Assembly (NCBI GenBank): GCA_013400115.1
Contig: VXBP01001800.1
Coordinates: 1-64,000 of the forward strand
Length of the DNA stretch: 64,000 bases
Origin: Rhinopomastus cyanomelas
Taxonomy: Eukaryota; Chordata; Aves; Bucerotiformes; Rhinopomastidae
Direction: 5' to 3'
Shown: positions 36,013 through 49,004 of the stretch, in pieces
Numbering within the stretch: position 1 is the first letter of the stretch
Layout of the letters: each line of letters starts with the position of its first letter
Translations under genes and position numbers: made by a program
Notes under the pieces: model-generated
What the model was told of the DNA's origin: nothing
What the model saw: the letters and a program-made list of their open reading frames with translations, nothing else
Databases searched by the model: none

Positions 36013-37139
36013 CCTAACAAAAAAGCTAAGGTGGTTGGGTTCCTACCTGGCTGGCTAGGGGGAGCTGCCTCCAGCACTGGCTGCCTTGAGCCGTAGATGT
36101 GTATTGCCAGGACTTTTACAAGAAAAAAAGAAGTTTAAGTGACTTTGGAAAAAAATCCCAACCCTCTACCAACCTTTTGTGGCATTCAGGTCAGTGCACT
36201 ACAGAAGGAGGTATCAGTGGGATTAAATTAAATTCCATTTAGATGGCAGAAAGTGCCCAGAAAAGGTCATTGTGACATCAAGCCTGTAATGGCTAGCCAG
36301 CCTTGGAAACTATTTTCAGAACAGGTAAAAAGCAGCATAGAAAGAAGGCAGGAGAATGAAGGTTGAACAGCAGGATTTCCTGGCACAAGAAGGATGGAGA
36401 AAGCATTAGAAATGACAGGGAAAATAGAGAGAGGTTAAGAGCCGAAGACATATAAATCAGCAGTATAATTTTGTTGTCAAGAAGCAGCATGGGATCACTC
36501 GTTCAGAAATACACTTATTAAAATCTGGTTTGCACTGCGGATCACAGAAGTGCAGTAGTTACTGTTGCTGTTGGGGGCTTTTTGTGGGCGATCCATTGGT
36601 CAGTCATTCACTAATAGGAGGAAACAGACTAATCGGTCTTATCCTGCTGTTTTCAGTGAAGGAGGTCATTAAATTGTGTATCAGTGGTCTTTCTTGATGG
36701 GACACTTGGAGATTAGTGGAAAGGAGTCATATATGTAGAACTGCACTGTAAAATGGTACTAAATGGAGACTACTTTCCTCAGTTACTTTCCTTTTCAGGC
36801 CATTGTCAGAGGGCTCTTGTCTTTGTTCCACTCATATTAAAATGTGGATTAAGATGGCTTCACCATCACTCCCTGATTTCCTGAAAGCTAAAAGCAGAAC
36901 TTGTTTGGGCAGCTGCACATATGAAGTGTTCAGACATGAAAGATATCCAATACCACCAATGGGCTAAATATCAGTGTTTTATTGGAGCCTTTCCCCCATC
37001 TATCTTAGGAAACATCTTGGTGGCAATTTAATGTGTTGAGTTTTTTCACCTTTCATTTTCACATTAGGTCTGTCAGTGTTTGTTTTATACTGTTTTACAC
37101 ATATTTTGGCCAACTGAATATTAATTTTTAAACTTCCAT

Positions 37140-37580
37140 AGAACACTGGAATGTAGTTGGCAAGGTTTCCTTGGAGGTTGCCTAGTCCAACCCTTTCCTC
37201 AAAGTAATTTAAATGACATCAAGTTGCTTAGTGATATGTCTGGGGAAGTCTTGAACATTTCCATGCGTGAGGAACCCACAGTCCTTCTGGGTCCCAGTTC
37301 CAATATTTTACAATGGCTTCATGGTATTTTTTTTCCCTCAATTGATCAGAATTTCCCATGTCAAACTTTTCCTACCCAGCATTTTCAAAAAGATCTTGGC
37401 TTCATTTATTCTGTATGATCTGATTAAGTATGTGTAGATGGCAAGAAAGTGTCTCCTGAGTATTCTTTTATTAATCTGCCAGACAAAGATAGTTCAGCCT
37501 GTCCTTTTACGTATGCTCCAACCTCCTGACTATCCCTTGTACTTGCTCCAGTATGTCCATGGGTTTTTCTTGTACTGCAG
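37140..37580 (-). mobile_element. Probable old CR1 LINE, minus strand
   Basis: Diverged but with the expected landmarks in reverse order: GAACACTGGAATG, TTGCCTAGTCCAACCC (3' UTR), GGGGAAGTCTTGAACATTTC, and near 37490-37560 TTCAGCCTGTCC, CTCCAACCTCCTGAC and CTCCAGTATGTCC. Exact ends are unclear. Confidence 0.55.
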
Positions 37581-39094
37581 AGGGGGCAACACCTCTTCAC
37601 TCTCATCTCCCAAACTCTGTTGTGACTCTTGATATAGTTGACATTGCCACTGCCAGTCTTGATAATCACACAGAAAAGCAGCAAAGCAAAATAGTCCAAG
37701 GGCTAGATGAGTCTTGGCAATATCTCCAAACATCTTAAAGCCTTTCAAGCAAAAATGTTCCCAAGACATTAGGTCAGGGTGCAGGAGGAAGTCCCCAGTA
37801 AATATCACATGATTTTTTCCTTTTGTACAGTCACTAGGTTACAGCTAAGATAGCTCTGATTAATATTCTGATGTGTCTTGTTCATTCTCTCTGGTGCCCA
37901 GAGCATTGTACATATTCTGAATTTGTAGATGTGCAAAGGAAGCTTTTTTCATGCTGTCTGAAGTCACATCCAGCCTTCTAATATCCTGACTTTCCACTTG
38001 AGAATGTTCTTCTGCCATCCTTTCTTCCTCGTGTTCTTTGATTTAGGTTCTAGCCACTATACACACACTTGAGCAGAGCTACTGAACCCCTCTGCATGTC
38101 TGCTGCGATAATTGATGTGACAATGGCTCTGTCAGCAGCTCTGTGACTTCCCCCACTCCTGGACAGGTACCTTCTTAAAGACTATGGACTCACTTAAGTC
38201 TTCCCCATCTGAGTACTTATCAGCTAGCTCATGAGCACTGTTATTGCCACATGTTCCTGTTGCCCACACCACCCCCACAGCAAAGGGAAATGTGGCACAG
38301 GCATCTGCTGCTCTAGCAGGATGTTTTCATTGATGCAGCATGTTCTTGTCAAAGAAGCATGGACTGACTTCTCCATAATTGACAATGTTCTCAATTTTTC
38401 AAAGGTCTGTATATATGTTTAGCTCTAAGTGTGTCTGTGCAGTATATGGCTTTCCCATTAGAAAAACTGCACTACCCAAACTCTGATCATTGCTGCCTTC
38501 TGAAAATCTGCCTGTAATGTACAAAGTTGTTGCTAGGTTCTCTAGGGCATGACGTTGTTCATACAGAACCAACATATTACAGGACAAATTGTGATTCTTA
38601 AATGAATTCCCTTGCTTTTCTTTAAAAGCTGCGTATCAATCTTAGTTTTCTGAGCACTCAGTAGTGACATTGGTCAAACTTTTCAAGCTCTTTCTGTTTG
38701 ACACAAAGTCTTCTATTCTATGGTATGAAGCGAATTTCCCCAAAGCAGAAGTATCTTTGTGAAGCTGCTCCCCAGATTCCCTGATCAAATCCACAGTAAA
38801 ACTTCATTTAAGGAAGACTGAAGGCTCCATTTCACTCTTCAGCATGAGTACCCAAGACTGGCATATATAACAAGAAGTTAGCAAACTGTACAAATTAAAA
38901 AACATACATTTCTGATAAGAAGAAACTGTTTATTCTCTGGATTTGAATCATGGCAATAATTTTTAAAAAATTTTACAAATTTTATAAGATTTTTAAATGT
39001 TATTGAGCAAATTGTTGTGAGCTGTGCCATATTGCAAAGAGGTAAGATTTCTCCTCTAATGCTGCATTGACTTAGGTCCCAAATAACCAGAAGT

Positions 39095-39508
39095 CTGAGG
39101 ACTAGAAGGAGAAGGAGCTGGGTCTCTTTAGTTTGGAGAAGAGGAGACTGAGGGGTGACCTTATTAATGTTTATAAGTTTGTGAAGGGTGGGTGTCAGGA
39201 GAATGGAGCCAGGCTCTTCTCAGTGTCATGTAGTGATAGGATGAGGGGCAATGGTTGTAAGCTGGAACATCGGAGGTTCCACATCAATGTGAGAAGGAAG
39301 TTCTTCACAGTGAGGGTAACGGAGCGTTGGAACAGGCTGCCCAGGGAGGTTGTGGAGTCTCCTTCCTGGAGATGTTTAAGACCCGTCTGGATGTGTTCCT
39401 GTGGGACTTGGTGTAGGTGATCCTGCTGTTGCAGGGGGATTGGACTAGATGATCTTTCGAGGTCCTTTCCAGTCCCTAATGATTCTATGATTCTGTGATT
39501 GTATGATG
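39095..39508 (+). mobile_element. CR1 LINE, 3' end (ATTCTATG-tail family)
   Basis: Last part of ORF2 in one nearly intact frame (EKRRLRGDLINVYKFVKGG, RMRGNGCKLEHRRFHINVRR, VTERWNRLPREVVESPS) with one frameshift just before the stop, then the 3' UTR with GGATTGGACTAGATGATC and a short 8-mer tail. Truncated at its 5' end. Confidence 0.92.
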
Positions 39509-39917
39509 ATGGTTTCTTATAAATTCCTGTATGTTTGAGATATACTCCCCAATATGAACATGTATGTATAATTTGTGTGTTTTTCCCTAACTTATTTTGA
39601 ATTGCATTTAAAGTGTCTTTTTTAATATGCCATGTGTACTGTTTACAGCTTTTCGTAGCAATTTCACAGCTTTGTTACCAGCTTCAAACATAGAACATTC
39701 ATTTCTTTAATTGCTTTGTCAGCTTTCCGTGTTTTGCCTTTCTTGTTTTTTTCATAGAACAGATCTCAGGAGAAATGTGATGGAGTACAAATTAACTCTG
39801 ATTAGGTGCTGGCTTATGTAATTTTAAAATTCTCCTTGCAAAGCCCTACCAAAACAAATTTGATATTGATTTTGTTACAAAACTCTGGTGTTGTCTCACT
39901 AGTGAGTCTCACATGCA

Positions 39918-40318
39918 GGTATATCAATATGAGGAGAGGCTGAGGGAGCTGGATCTCTTTAGCTTGGAGAAGAGGAGACTGAGGGGTGGCCTCATTAATG
40001 TCTATAAATATGTGAAAGGTGAATGTCAGGAGGATGGAACCAGGCTCTCTCAGTGTCATCTGGTGATAGGATGAGGAGCAATGAGTGTAAGCTGGAACAC
40101 AGGAGGTTCCACATCAATATGAGAAGGAACTTCTTCACTGTGAGGGTGTTCACTGGAACAGACTGCCCAGAGGAGTTGTGGAGTCTCCTTCTCTGGAAAT
40201 GTTTAAACCCTGCCTGAATCTGTTCCTGTGTGACTTGGTCTAGGTGATTCTGCTGTGTCAGGGGGATTGGATTAGATGATCTTTTGACATCCCTTCCAAT
40301 CCCTAATGATTCTATGAT
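39918..40318 (+). mobile_element. CR1 LINE, 3' end (ATTCTATG-tail family)
   Basis: Same family and orientation as the copy 400 bp upstream, and a similar truncation length. It starts near AATATGAGGAGAGGCTGAGG and ends ATGATTCTATGATAG, with a small deletion where the GTGACGGAGCACTGG segment should be (GAGGGTGTTCACTGG). Confidence 0.9.
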
Positions 40319-41779
40319 AGTCTAACAATAAGTCTCTGATGTCAGTTGGAGTGTATTTTCAGCAGGTTTGAATTCATCCCATTCACCCCTGTAGCTGTAT
40401 ACAAGGAACAGAGCACTTGAGACCAGATTGTGTCATACAATTTGTAAGTTTACTGTAATGCTCTGAGCATACCTGGTGATTTCCTGGGGCACCAAAGTAG
40501 CAGAAGAACTTGTGTAGCATAGAAGGTGGTGTCCTGACCTTCCTATGGCCACCACCCTGTGACACCACATACTTCTTCTGTGATCATAAGTCCCAGGACA
40601 CTGTTGGACTCCCTGTGAGCTGTTGCAAAGGAGAGAGCAGATGATGTACCATAATGGTTCCCGAGCAACAGCATCCTTGACTGTGTTGGCATGTGCTACC
40701 TGGAAGTCCAGGTAGCAAGAAGTCTTTCGGGTCTAATTCCTGATAATGGGTTTGCAAGATTTTCCTGCAGGTGGGAAGACATGGTGCTGCCTTTGTTGTT
40801 TCCAAAATGTCCATTTTAATTTCCTTACATTTCAGATTTAAATTTCAGAGAAGACCAAAAGAAACATATATGGAAGTTGCATTCTGTTTTGTGTAGAGCT
40901 TCTGCTTACAGCACTTCAATAATGCTCTATGAAAAACAGAGTACGTCTTTCAAAACATGAGCCAAAATTGCAACCTGAACAAAAGTCATGGTATACAGAG
41001 TGGTGCTGAAAACTCTGGTCCAGGATAGGTGGTTATTTGCAGTTCTGACATTCAGCCCATCTGTGAAAAGAAGCAAAGCAAAAGCCAGCAGTCCTCGAGA
41101 AAAGTACTAGTCCGTGACCTCACGCAGAGTTTTACATCTTTAACGAGTTCACTGAGAAGGTGCATCAGTTGTCTGCCTACTGTGTTCAGGGATGCAGGAC
41201 TTGAAGTTTATTCTCTATAAATGTATTGGTTTCATATTAACTAAATTTGATGCCAGGCAGAAACAACTTCTTGTAGCATCCATTACTGGATAGCTTGTCA
41301 GTCCAAGATAATCTAAAATATCATTTCCAGGAGTAACAATGGCCTGAGGTAGAGCTGGGTAGCTGGATATCTTTGTGCTTTAACCTTGTAGAATTAAAAA
41401 ATTACTTTAATTGCTGGTATGTCTCCATGTTCATGTGCTGCTGAGAAGCAGTACCTGGACCCAAGAATATGTGACATTGACTGGTATCTGTCTACACTGC
41501 TCAGCACTAGCTCCTCTAGAGCAGGTTTGTTGTAAAAAGCTGTCTAGAGCGGTACAAAACTGAAGTAGAGATAAGTGAAAAAGTGGTTTGTATTTCAGGG
41601 TGGAATGCTCAACGGCTTCCTGAATCTTTCCCATTTAGCAATGGAGATAACCCTAGAGGATGCAGGTTTATTGAAAGAAACCTAGCTAGGTCAACAAGAT
41701 TTCATTGAGACAGCTCAGGCTAGATATAAACCCGATTGCTGCTCAGGAGGCTATGAATCCAGTGGTTTGTTGTTGTGGG

Positions 41780-42110
41780 CAGGAGGAAGCAGCACAGGGA
41801 TCTCTCCAGAGCCCACTTTTATTCAGCGGTTCCATTAGTGACCTGGACAATGAAATGGTGAGAGTATGTACTAAATTTTCAGCAGATATAAGGCTGGGAG
41901 GGATTGCAAGTACTCTGGAGGCAGAAGGAGAATTCACACAGATCTTGATGAGAGGGAAACTGGTCTGGAAAACATTAGATAAAATTTAGTATGGGTAAGT
42001 GCAAGAAAATGGGTACTATGAATAACCAACTGTGATAGTACTGGGTGGAGAGCAATTGGCTCAATTCTTCAGAGGAGGATTTTGAGGTTATTCTGTGTTC
42101 GAAGATGAAT
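41780..42110 (+). mobile_element. Old CR1 LINE fragment (RT region)
   Basis: Diverged RT segment: the FINDLD equivalent appears as ATTAGTGACCTGGACAATG, followed by AAATTTTCAGCAGATATAAG (KFSADI) and later AATTTAGTATGGGTAAGTGC. Ends are uncertain and there are several frame breaks. Confidence 0.65.
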
Positions 42111-45100
42111 CCAACTTTTTAAAGCCTGTTGTGAAAAGCTAAATGCCATACCCTGGTTGAATACCCTGGCTGGAAACTATTCAGAATGTTTACAGACCAT
42201 CATTAGAGATCTGAACGATAGCAGCAAATATTATTAAAGAAACCATTAGGAAAAAAAAATGTGACTTCTAGACAAAGTTGAAAGAATTGAGGTTATAAAG
42301 TAGATGAAAGATTGGTGTAAAGATGGAAGTAGTGTATTCTCCATGTTCCTAATATAATGAAAAAGAAGCTGAGGGCTTACTTACATTGCAGCAGGCAACT
42401 CAAGCTAGATTTCCAGAAAGCTTTCAAAAGGAGACAGAGAGCTTCGTTGCACCTACATTACATCGGAAGTTGTGTAGATGCTGTTCTAGGCAAAGCACAT
42501 GCCTGCTTTCACTGAATAATCTTGCAGTTCACCTGCATGCTACCCGTTACATTTCCTTCCTGCTTGCAGCATGCCCTAATTGCCTGGAAAGCTGTTACAA
42601 ACTTGTTTTTCTTCTAAAATGCCAGTTTGATGCTTTTGCAGACTGGGTTAAAAATGACAACAAACAAACAAAACAAAAAACAGCCAGAGTTTTCAAGGCG
42701 TATACACATTGTCTAACTAAGTGATTTCTAAAGGAGTCAGAAAGCCCAGGAGATGGCACACTGCTTCAAAGTGTACAAAGCAGTGTACACCAACAGAGCT
42801 GGTTGCGTCAGAGGGAAACGATGCTCGCTGCAGAAGTTGTTCCTCAGCATCTCTTGGTATTCCCTGCATTGGGAAGTACTGCACTCTGCCAAAGGAGTTT
42901 ATTTTCATTTTATTCTTCATAGCCCCTTCTGGCTTTTTAGACACTTGACCTAAAGACAAAAGAAAAACTAACACATCATGTTTAAGCTGAATAAAAAAGC
43001 AGTTAGAACAAAGACCCCATGAGCAAGCGTCTCGTTGCTTTGGGGATAAAATAGCAGTGTATGTTTCACAATGACACATGCAAAGACCAGTATCTGACAA
43101 GGTGACAGTCCTTTAAAATATTTCCCACTTCAATTGTTTAATCCTCTCTTTGCTGACAAAGCTGTCCTTTTTCTTCCTGTGCAATGAAAGTCTCTGGCAC
43201 CTTAGTCTAATTCAAATGACAGGCAGAAGTTAAAAGTAAAATCAATTTCTTTGTCACTGGAGCATCCCCAAGTATCTAAAAAGGAATATCATTAGAGCAA
43301 ACAAAAGGTGTGTGTTAACCAGTTAGAAACAAAAGACTAGTGCTATAGCAGCTTAGGAAAAGAAGAATCGTCAATTTAGTGAAGATGTATTTACCAGACT
43401 CAATTTATAAGTGAATTCCTTTAATAATTTAGTTTCTGTTTGGAATAGCTACAGTCACAAATATGTGAATGATGCTGGTTCTGTGTGGGTGAAAGAAAAG
43501 CACTGAAGGCAAGGCATTATAAAAGACATTGGGGAAGCTAATTCTGTGATTGTTCCATCTCTGAAGTTACAGGTTGAGAGTCATCTGTTTTGAGACAATT
43601 TTGCCTGCTCTTCTGGCTGACCGCATTGCAACCAGAGGAGCTTTGAAGATCTATGTTTTTCAGTTTTGTCTCGAACTTCAGTCCTCAGAGAAGAAGTACT
43701 TAGTGCCAGTGTTACAGCTTCAAGGCTGAGGTTTTTCATTTCTGCTTAGCTGCTCACTTTAACACAAATTCTCAGAACCCGATTACTTTGAGCTGTGTTT
43801 AGCAACTGCATACAAGGTGCACGTCTGTCTCACTGTCCCAATCTCTGTCATTGACAGCAAGGTATTTCAAGCAGAAGATCTGCAGTAGTAGGAGTGGCTT
43901 CCAAAGGCAGCCATAGATCTCTTTCCTAAAGTGTAGAAGTCATGGAAGAAACAATATAAATTTCATTGGGCTGATGTTTGTGGGGATGAAAGTTTAGCAA
44001 TATGGAAGTCTGTCATGTTTAGTTGTTTCTAAATGCTGTATCGATGTCCCAGGTTAATAGGTGTTTTAGAAGTATCTTGTGCTAGATAGCCACATTAATG
44101 AGTGGAGCCTGAGTGCTAGAGACAGCCTAGACTGTTTGACTTTCAAATTAACCCTAAGGAATGCTGTGTCATGGATACTAAAATTCACCCTCCTGTGCTA
44201 CGATCAATATATTAATTTTCATGTGTGACTTCACAAAGACCCAGCCTGTCAAACTACAGGCATTAGTCCAATATTCTTGTGTAAATGTCAAGACAGATGG
44301 TTCTCAAAACTTGCTGTAGTATTTCACATAATAACAGAAGTGTCTGCCTGAACTGACCCCTTCATAACAAAAGTGGAAACCCAGGCACGTGCTTGCTAAA
44401 TAGATCAAACTGACTTGGCATTTTGATAGGAGAAATGAGATCAGCTAGAACATATGGCAAGACCTCTGTTTGGGCTTGTATTGAGCCTACGTAACAGTTA
44501 GAGCAAATCAGTCTCCCCAGAAAAGTGAGTCTCCATGTAGTAAAGAGGATATATTGTCATAGAAGAAAGTAGAGGCACACATTTGTATAAAAGCCATTTA
44601 ACAAGCACATAAGGTTCAGATGCCTTGAGCTCAAACAACTATACCTGGGCTAGTTATGTGTACATTTCTATAGCTGGTGTGGGAAACATAGGCATGTCAA
44701 GGGCATGATTCATGCCACTGCAGTGTGTCTCTAGTAGGCCAGAAGAGCATTGCCTTTAGAAGCTACCTTTTCTTTGCATTACTGCTGAAGGGATTCAAGG
44801 TGACTAGATTAAATAAAGACATCTTCAATCTAGATTTCAAAAGTGAGACGAGATCAACTGCCTCCCCTCATCCCCCTGGCTATAGGACACACCAGCTCAA
44901 GAACAGAGAAATGCAGTGACCCATTCAGTAGCTGAAACTGCCTACCTGCCTACCAGTTTGCACTGAAGGTGTTTAATGATAGCACAGAAACAACCCATAT
45001 TTATTTGGAATTCACTTTGAAGGACTATGTATTCCAATGCTTTCAGGTCAGCCTGCCTTTTGAAATGCTAATCAGATGACATTAGCCTTTATCACCAGCA

Positions 45101-46268
45101 GACATTTGTATATCAAAGAGATTCCTTGCACACTTTCTGTCAGTCTGAATCGAGTTTAGATTACACTGACGCACTATTTTTAATGCTGATTCCTAGTAAA
45201 ATCTTCTTTTCTACGTCATTAGCGTTCTAATTATTTTTAGCCTACTGATAGTTAGCCATTACCATGCTCAGTATTGCACAAAGAAGTGAGTCTTATTCAT
45301 TCTAATGGTTCATTACCCCTCTATTTTTACGTACAGGAATCACAAAGCCCATGTCAGAAATAAAACTTATGATACCGAGTATTGTGGTATTGTTCAGGTC
45401 TAACAAGGTTTCCCTTCTCCTCCATCAAGGAGTCAAGCTTCATGTGGAGGATGTGCTGTGGTGCACAAAGCCCACATTCTCTGGAGGAATCTATATACTC
45501 CTCCGTACCTTTCCTCACACAGGTTGCTTCAAGCAGACTGCAGAACATCTCACCATTAAGCAAGTACTGCATAGCCAGTTGCCTTTGCTGCAGCTCGCAC
45601 TTGAGTGACAGTGCAAGAACTAAACTGGTGTTTCTTCCAGCACTTTGTTCTTCCCTGACAATGCAGCTAAGCAGCTGAAATGACCTTCTGCTGAGAATCT
45701 CTGAAGTAATTTTGTGTCTAAACAAATCTGAACTTGGGGGAAAATTGAACAATCTATTACAGAATACAGTTTTATTTCTTGATGCACTCCATTATTGAAG
45801 GAGTAAGTCACCTATCCAAGAGATAAGGAACAGTAGCACAATGGTTCTAGGCGATCAAAGACGTATCTCAAGTAGTAAACTCCAGATTTCACACCATTTG
45901 CAGAGCTGAATCTTCTCTTGGGAAAGTTTCGTGCAAAACAAAATTAGTTTGTCAGAACTCTTTATGATAAAAATTTGTCAAATGTGTTCACTTAAATTGC
46001 TTATCCAACCTTGTAAAAATAGACACATTAAAGTCTAATCTGAATAAAAATAGTTTGGAAACAATATATAGACCCAAATTCATTGAATATAAATTAATTT
46101 CAACAAGTTATTGTGTCAGCTCTGTTTATTGCCATCTGCAATCTGTTTGGAGCAATTGATACTCATTTGAAGTATACTCAATTAACAGCTTTTGTTGCAC
46201 TCAGCTTAGCAGACTTTCTCCAAATACTGTTTACTTTAGTCTGGACAAATTTGTTTCTCCCATCACAG

Positions 46269-46422
46269 GTAATCAGCGAGTTTGAAGCCTCTCCCGACTC
46301 ATTTTCCTACAGAATCCCCAACCTGAGCCGGAATCGCCAGTACAGTGTCTGGGTAGTAGCAGTGACTGCTGCAGGAAGAGGCAATAGCAGCGAGATTATC
46401 ACTGTGGAACCGCTAGCTAAAG
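46269..46422 (+). CDS. DSCAM: DSCAM exon: second half of FN3 domain 4
   Basis: 154-bp exon, phase 0 in and phase 1 out, 51 codons. It begins VISEFEASPDSFSYRIPN, continues LSRNRQYSVWVVAVTAAGRG and ends SEIITVEPLAK. It completes FN3-4, with the tyrosine-corner segment RQYSVWVVAV and an NSS glycosylation sequon. The acceptor CATCACAG is followed by GTAATC, which itself looks like a donor but is coding by comparison with DSCAM. The donor is AAAG|GTACGG. It lies at the end of a 13-kb intron. Confidence 0.96.
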
Positions 46423-47857
46423 GTACGGTGACAGCTCTTTTTAAAGCAATCCAGAACTTTACAATGCTAATTACTGTTATAATCGGCACGTGGTTTCTTA
46501 TGCCTCATTTTCTTACTGAGAGTGGGATTTGCCAGGAGAAACTTCAGGTCTCTCCAAAACTTAGGTGACAACTCTCAGCTAATTGCTCAAGCTTTTGCTG
46601 TAGTCAGCAGAGAGAGAATGACATTCTCCTCTAGGGGGTAATTCATCCCACCTACCTTAGAAGGAAATAAATTGCTTTTTAGAGCAATTTTTATCTTCTT
46701 TTGTTGGTTAGAGTGGCTTTGCAGAAGAACCCTCTCCTCTTCTGAATGTGCCTCTGTTTTTTCGTTGCCATGCAAGATATCTAACATTCCTCTCCTCACT
46801 AATATCTCTGTACTCCACAAGTATTATCTTCTGTATAAAATTATCTGATTAACATATCTAAATGCTGAACAATTTTTCTCAGCTTGCATTAGCATTGAAG
46901 TTTGCTACTTCTATTTCAGATATGAAGGGGGGATAATATGCCTCAAATCTTGCATATTTTTCCCCCCTATATTAGTTGTTCTATTCGAAGGTGTTGCTAG
47001 AGCCCATAAATTCTGCTGTAACTGTACTGTGAGAAGTGATTCTCATAACATCACAGTACCTTATCTTGGCAATAGATAAGCCAAGTGAAAACACTCCTGT
47101 CAACACTAATTTGCCTGGGGTCTTCAGAGTGATAGTCTTTTCCCCATGTGAATTGGTAACTTCACAGAACGTGCCAGTCTGAACAGCGTGTTGCGCAGGT
47201 ACCTAGAGTTGCATTTAATTTACTTTAGAGTTTTACAAGCTGATAATTCTTTAGTCATGTGAATGCTAATGTAGTGATGTAAAATAAATTGTCTAGTGCT
47301 TTATGATGACAATATTTTCTAAAAGCAGTTTTGCAGAACTTCAGCCAAATGCCACCAATGTGAAAGTACTTCCTGCATAGAAGAGCATATATTATCTCCA
47401 TAGGGAAGCTTGCTATTCCTACCTATCTAGGTGGTAAAGAAACAGTTTGTTGACAGTAGATTAACCATCATACACTTTTGTCATGGATGGTGATAGTGGT
47501 GACTGGAGGGTACTATTTCAACGTATGACAGCTTTCCAATGCATAGAAGTCATAAGCAGGGTTGCTCAGTTCCCATCAGGAACTTTCATGTCTTTTCTGC
47601 CTCCTAGGCTAAAGGTTATATCAAATGAGATTGATATTTTTCAACATTGCTATGAGAAGCCTGTAGTACCTACTACTTTACTACAGTAGATCACAATGAA
47701 GCATTTATCATTCTTATTATAGGGAAGGTCTAGCAAGCTAAAGAGCAAGCAGAAAAAAGCACTTGCTTCCCATACCATTGCTTATAATTTTTTAATGTCA
47801 GTTGAGAAGTGTTACCTTCCCTTTCAGCTTCTGTCTCACATTTTTTGTCCAGTCTTT

Positions 47858-47948
47858 CAGTCCTCTGATCATCCTCGTGGCCCTCCTCTGCACACGCTCC
47901 AGCACGTCCACATCCTTCTTGTAATAAGGGCTCCAGAACTGGACGCAG
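47858..47948 (-). mobile_element. Inverted CR1 segment at the 5' end of a CR1 copy
   Basis: The reverse complement matches 48395-48480 of the adjoining plus-strand element with few differences (the shared GTCCAGTTCTGGAGCCCTTA is one example). It stops at 47948, where the plus-strand CR1 begins with TTCAGTCTTGTTCAACATC. Because the same segment occurs again inside the adjoining copy, this is an inverted duplication. Confidence 0.85.
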
Positions 47949-48898
47949 TTTCAGTCTTGTTCAACATCTTTGTCGGTGACATGGACAAGGGCATTGAGTG
48001 CACCCTCTGCAAGTTTGCTGATGACACCAAGCTGTGTGGTGCAGCAGACACGCTGGAGGGCAGGGATGCCATCCAGAGGGACCTGGACAAGCTGGAGAGG
48101 TGGACACAAGCCAACCTGATGGGGTTCAACAAGACCAAGTGTAAGGTCCTGCATCTGGGTCGAGGCAATCCTAAGCACAAATACAGGCTGGACAGTGACT
48201 GGCTGGAGAGTAGCCCTGAAGAGAGGTACTTGGGGGTGCTTGTGGATGAAAAGCTCAGCATGAGCCAGCAGTGTGCACTTGCAGCCCAGAAGGCAAACCT
48301 GATCCTGGGCTGCATCAGGAGAAGTGTGGCCAGCAGGTCGAGAGAGGTGATTCTCCCCCTCTCCTCTGCTCTGGTGAGACCCCACCTGGAGTACTGTGTC
48401 CAGTTCTGGAGCCCTTATTACAAGAAGGATGTGGATGTGCTGGAGAGAGTGCAGAGGAGGGCCATGAGGACGATCAGAGGGCTGGAGCAGCTCTCCTATG
48501 AGGCCAGACTGAGAGAGTTGGAGCTTTTGAGAGTTGGAGAAGAGGAGGCTATGAGGTGACCTTATTGTGGCCTTCCAGTATCTGAAGGGGGCCTACAAAA
48601 AGGCTGGGGAGGGATTTTTTAGGATGTCAGGTAGCGACAGCACTAGGGGTAATGGAGCAAAGCTGGAGATGGGTAGATTTAGAGTGGATGTGAGGAGGAA
48701 GTTCTTCAGCGTGAGAGTGGTGAGAGCCTGGAATAGGTTGCCCAGGGAGGTGCTGGAGGCCCCGTTCTTGAAGGTGTTTAAGGCCAGGCTGGATGAGGCT
48801 GTGGCCAGCCTGATCTAGGGCGGGGTGTCCCTGCCCATGGCAGGGCAGTTGGGACTGGACAATCCTGTGGTCCCTTCTAACCCTGACTGACTGTATGA
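47949..48898 (+). mobile_element. CR1 LINE, RT C-terminal half and 3' end (family with GACTGTATGA end)
   Basis: A well preserved copy: LFNIFVGDMDKGIECTL, KFADDTKLCGAADTLEG (with the conserved FADD catalytic motif), KCKVLHLGRGNPKHKYRL, LVDEKLSMSQQCALAAQKAN, RPHLEYCVQFWSPYYKKD and, after one frameshift near 48555, KFFSVRVVRAWNRLPREVLE. The 3' UTR (GGGCGGGGTGTCCCTGCCC) ends GACTGTATGA. The RT N-terminal half is missing, as expected from 5' truncation. Confidence 0.94.
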
Positions 48899-49004
48899 CC
48901 TAGTCTAGGTGATCCTGCTGTGTCAGGGGGATTGGACTAGATGATCTTTTGACGTCCCTTCTAACCCCTAATGATTTGATGATACTATGATTCTATGATT
49001 CTAA
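48899..49004 (+). mobile_element. CR1 3' UTR of a second family, joined to the preceding copy
   Basis: Begins CCTAGTCTAGGTGATCCTGC directly after the end of the previous CR1 and runs through GGATTGGACTAGATGATC to an ATTCTATG tail. It is the last 105 bp or so of the other CR1 family. A similar order of the two families is seen at 54952-55380 on the minus strand. Confidence 0.88.

Larger units (their letters stand above)
33306..46268 (+). other. DSCAM: DSCAM intron within FN3-4
   Basis: 13.0-kb phase-0 intron, the longest in the window. It contains CR1 pieces at 35775-36012, 37140-37580, 39095-39508, 39918-40318 and 41780-42110. A TG/CA alternating stretch lies at 35022-35065. No exon, RNA gene or recognisable element was found in 33310-35770 or 42120-46260. 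Confidence 0.9.

Noticed and set aside
47795..48559. A 254-codon open frame that could be taken for a protein-coding gene
   Set aside because: Its residues are CR1 reverse transcriptase (FADDTK and later CR1 motifs). The first part is the inverted CR1 segment plus intron read through by chance.
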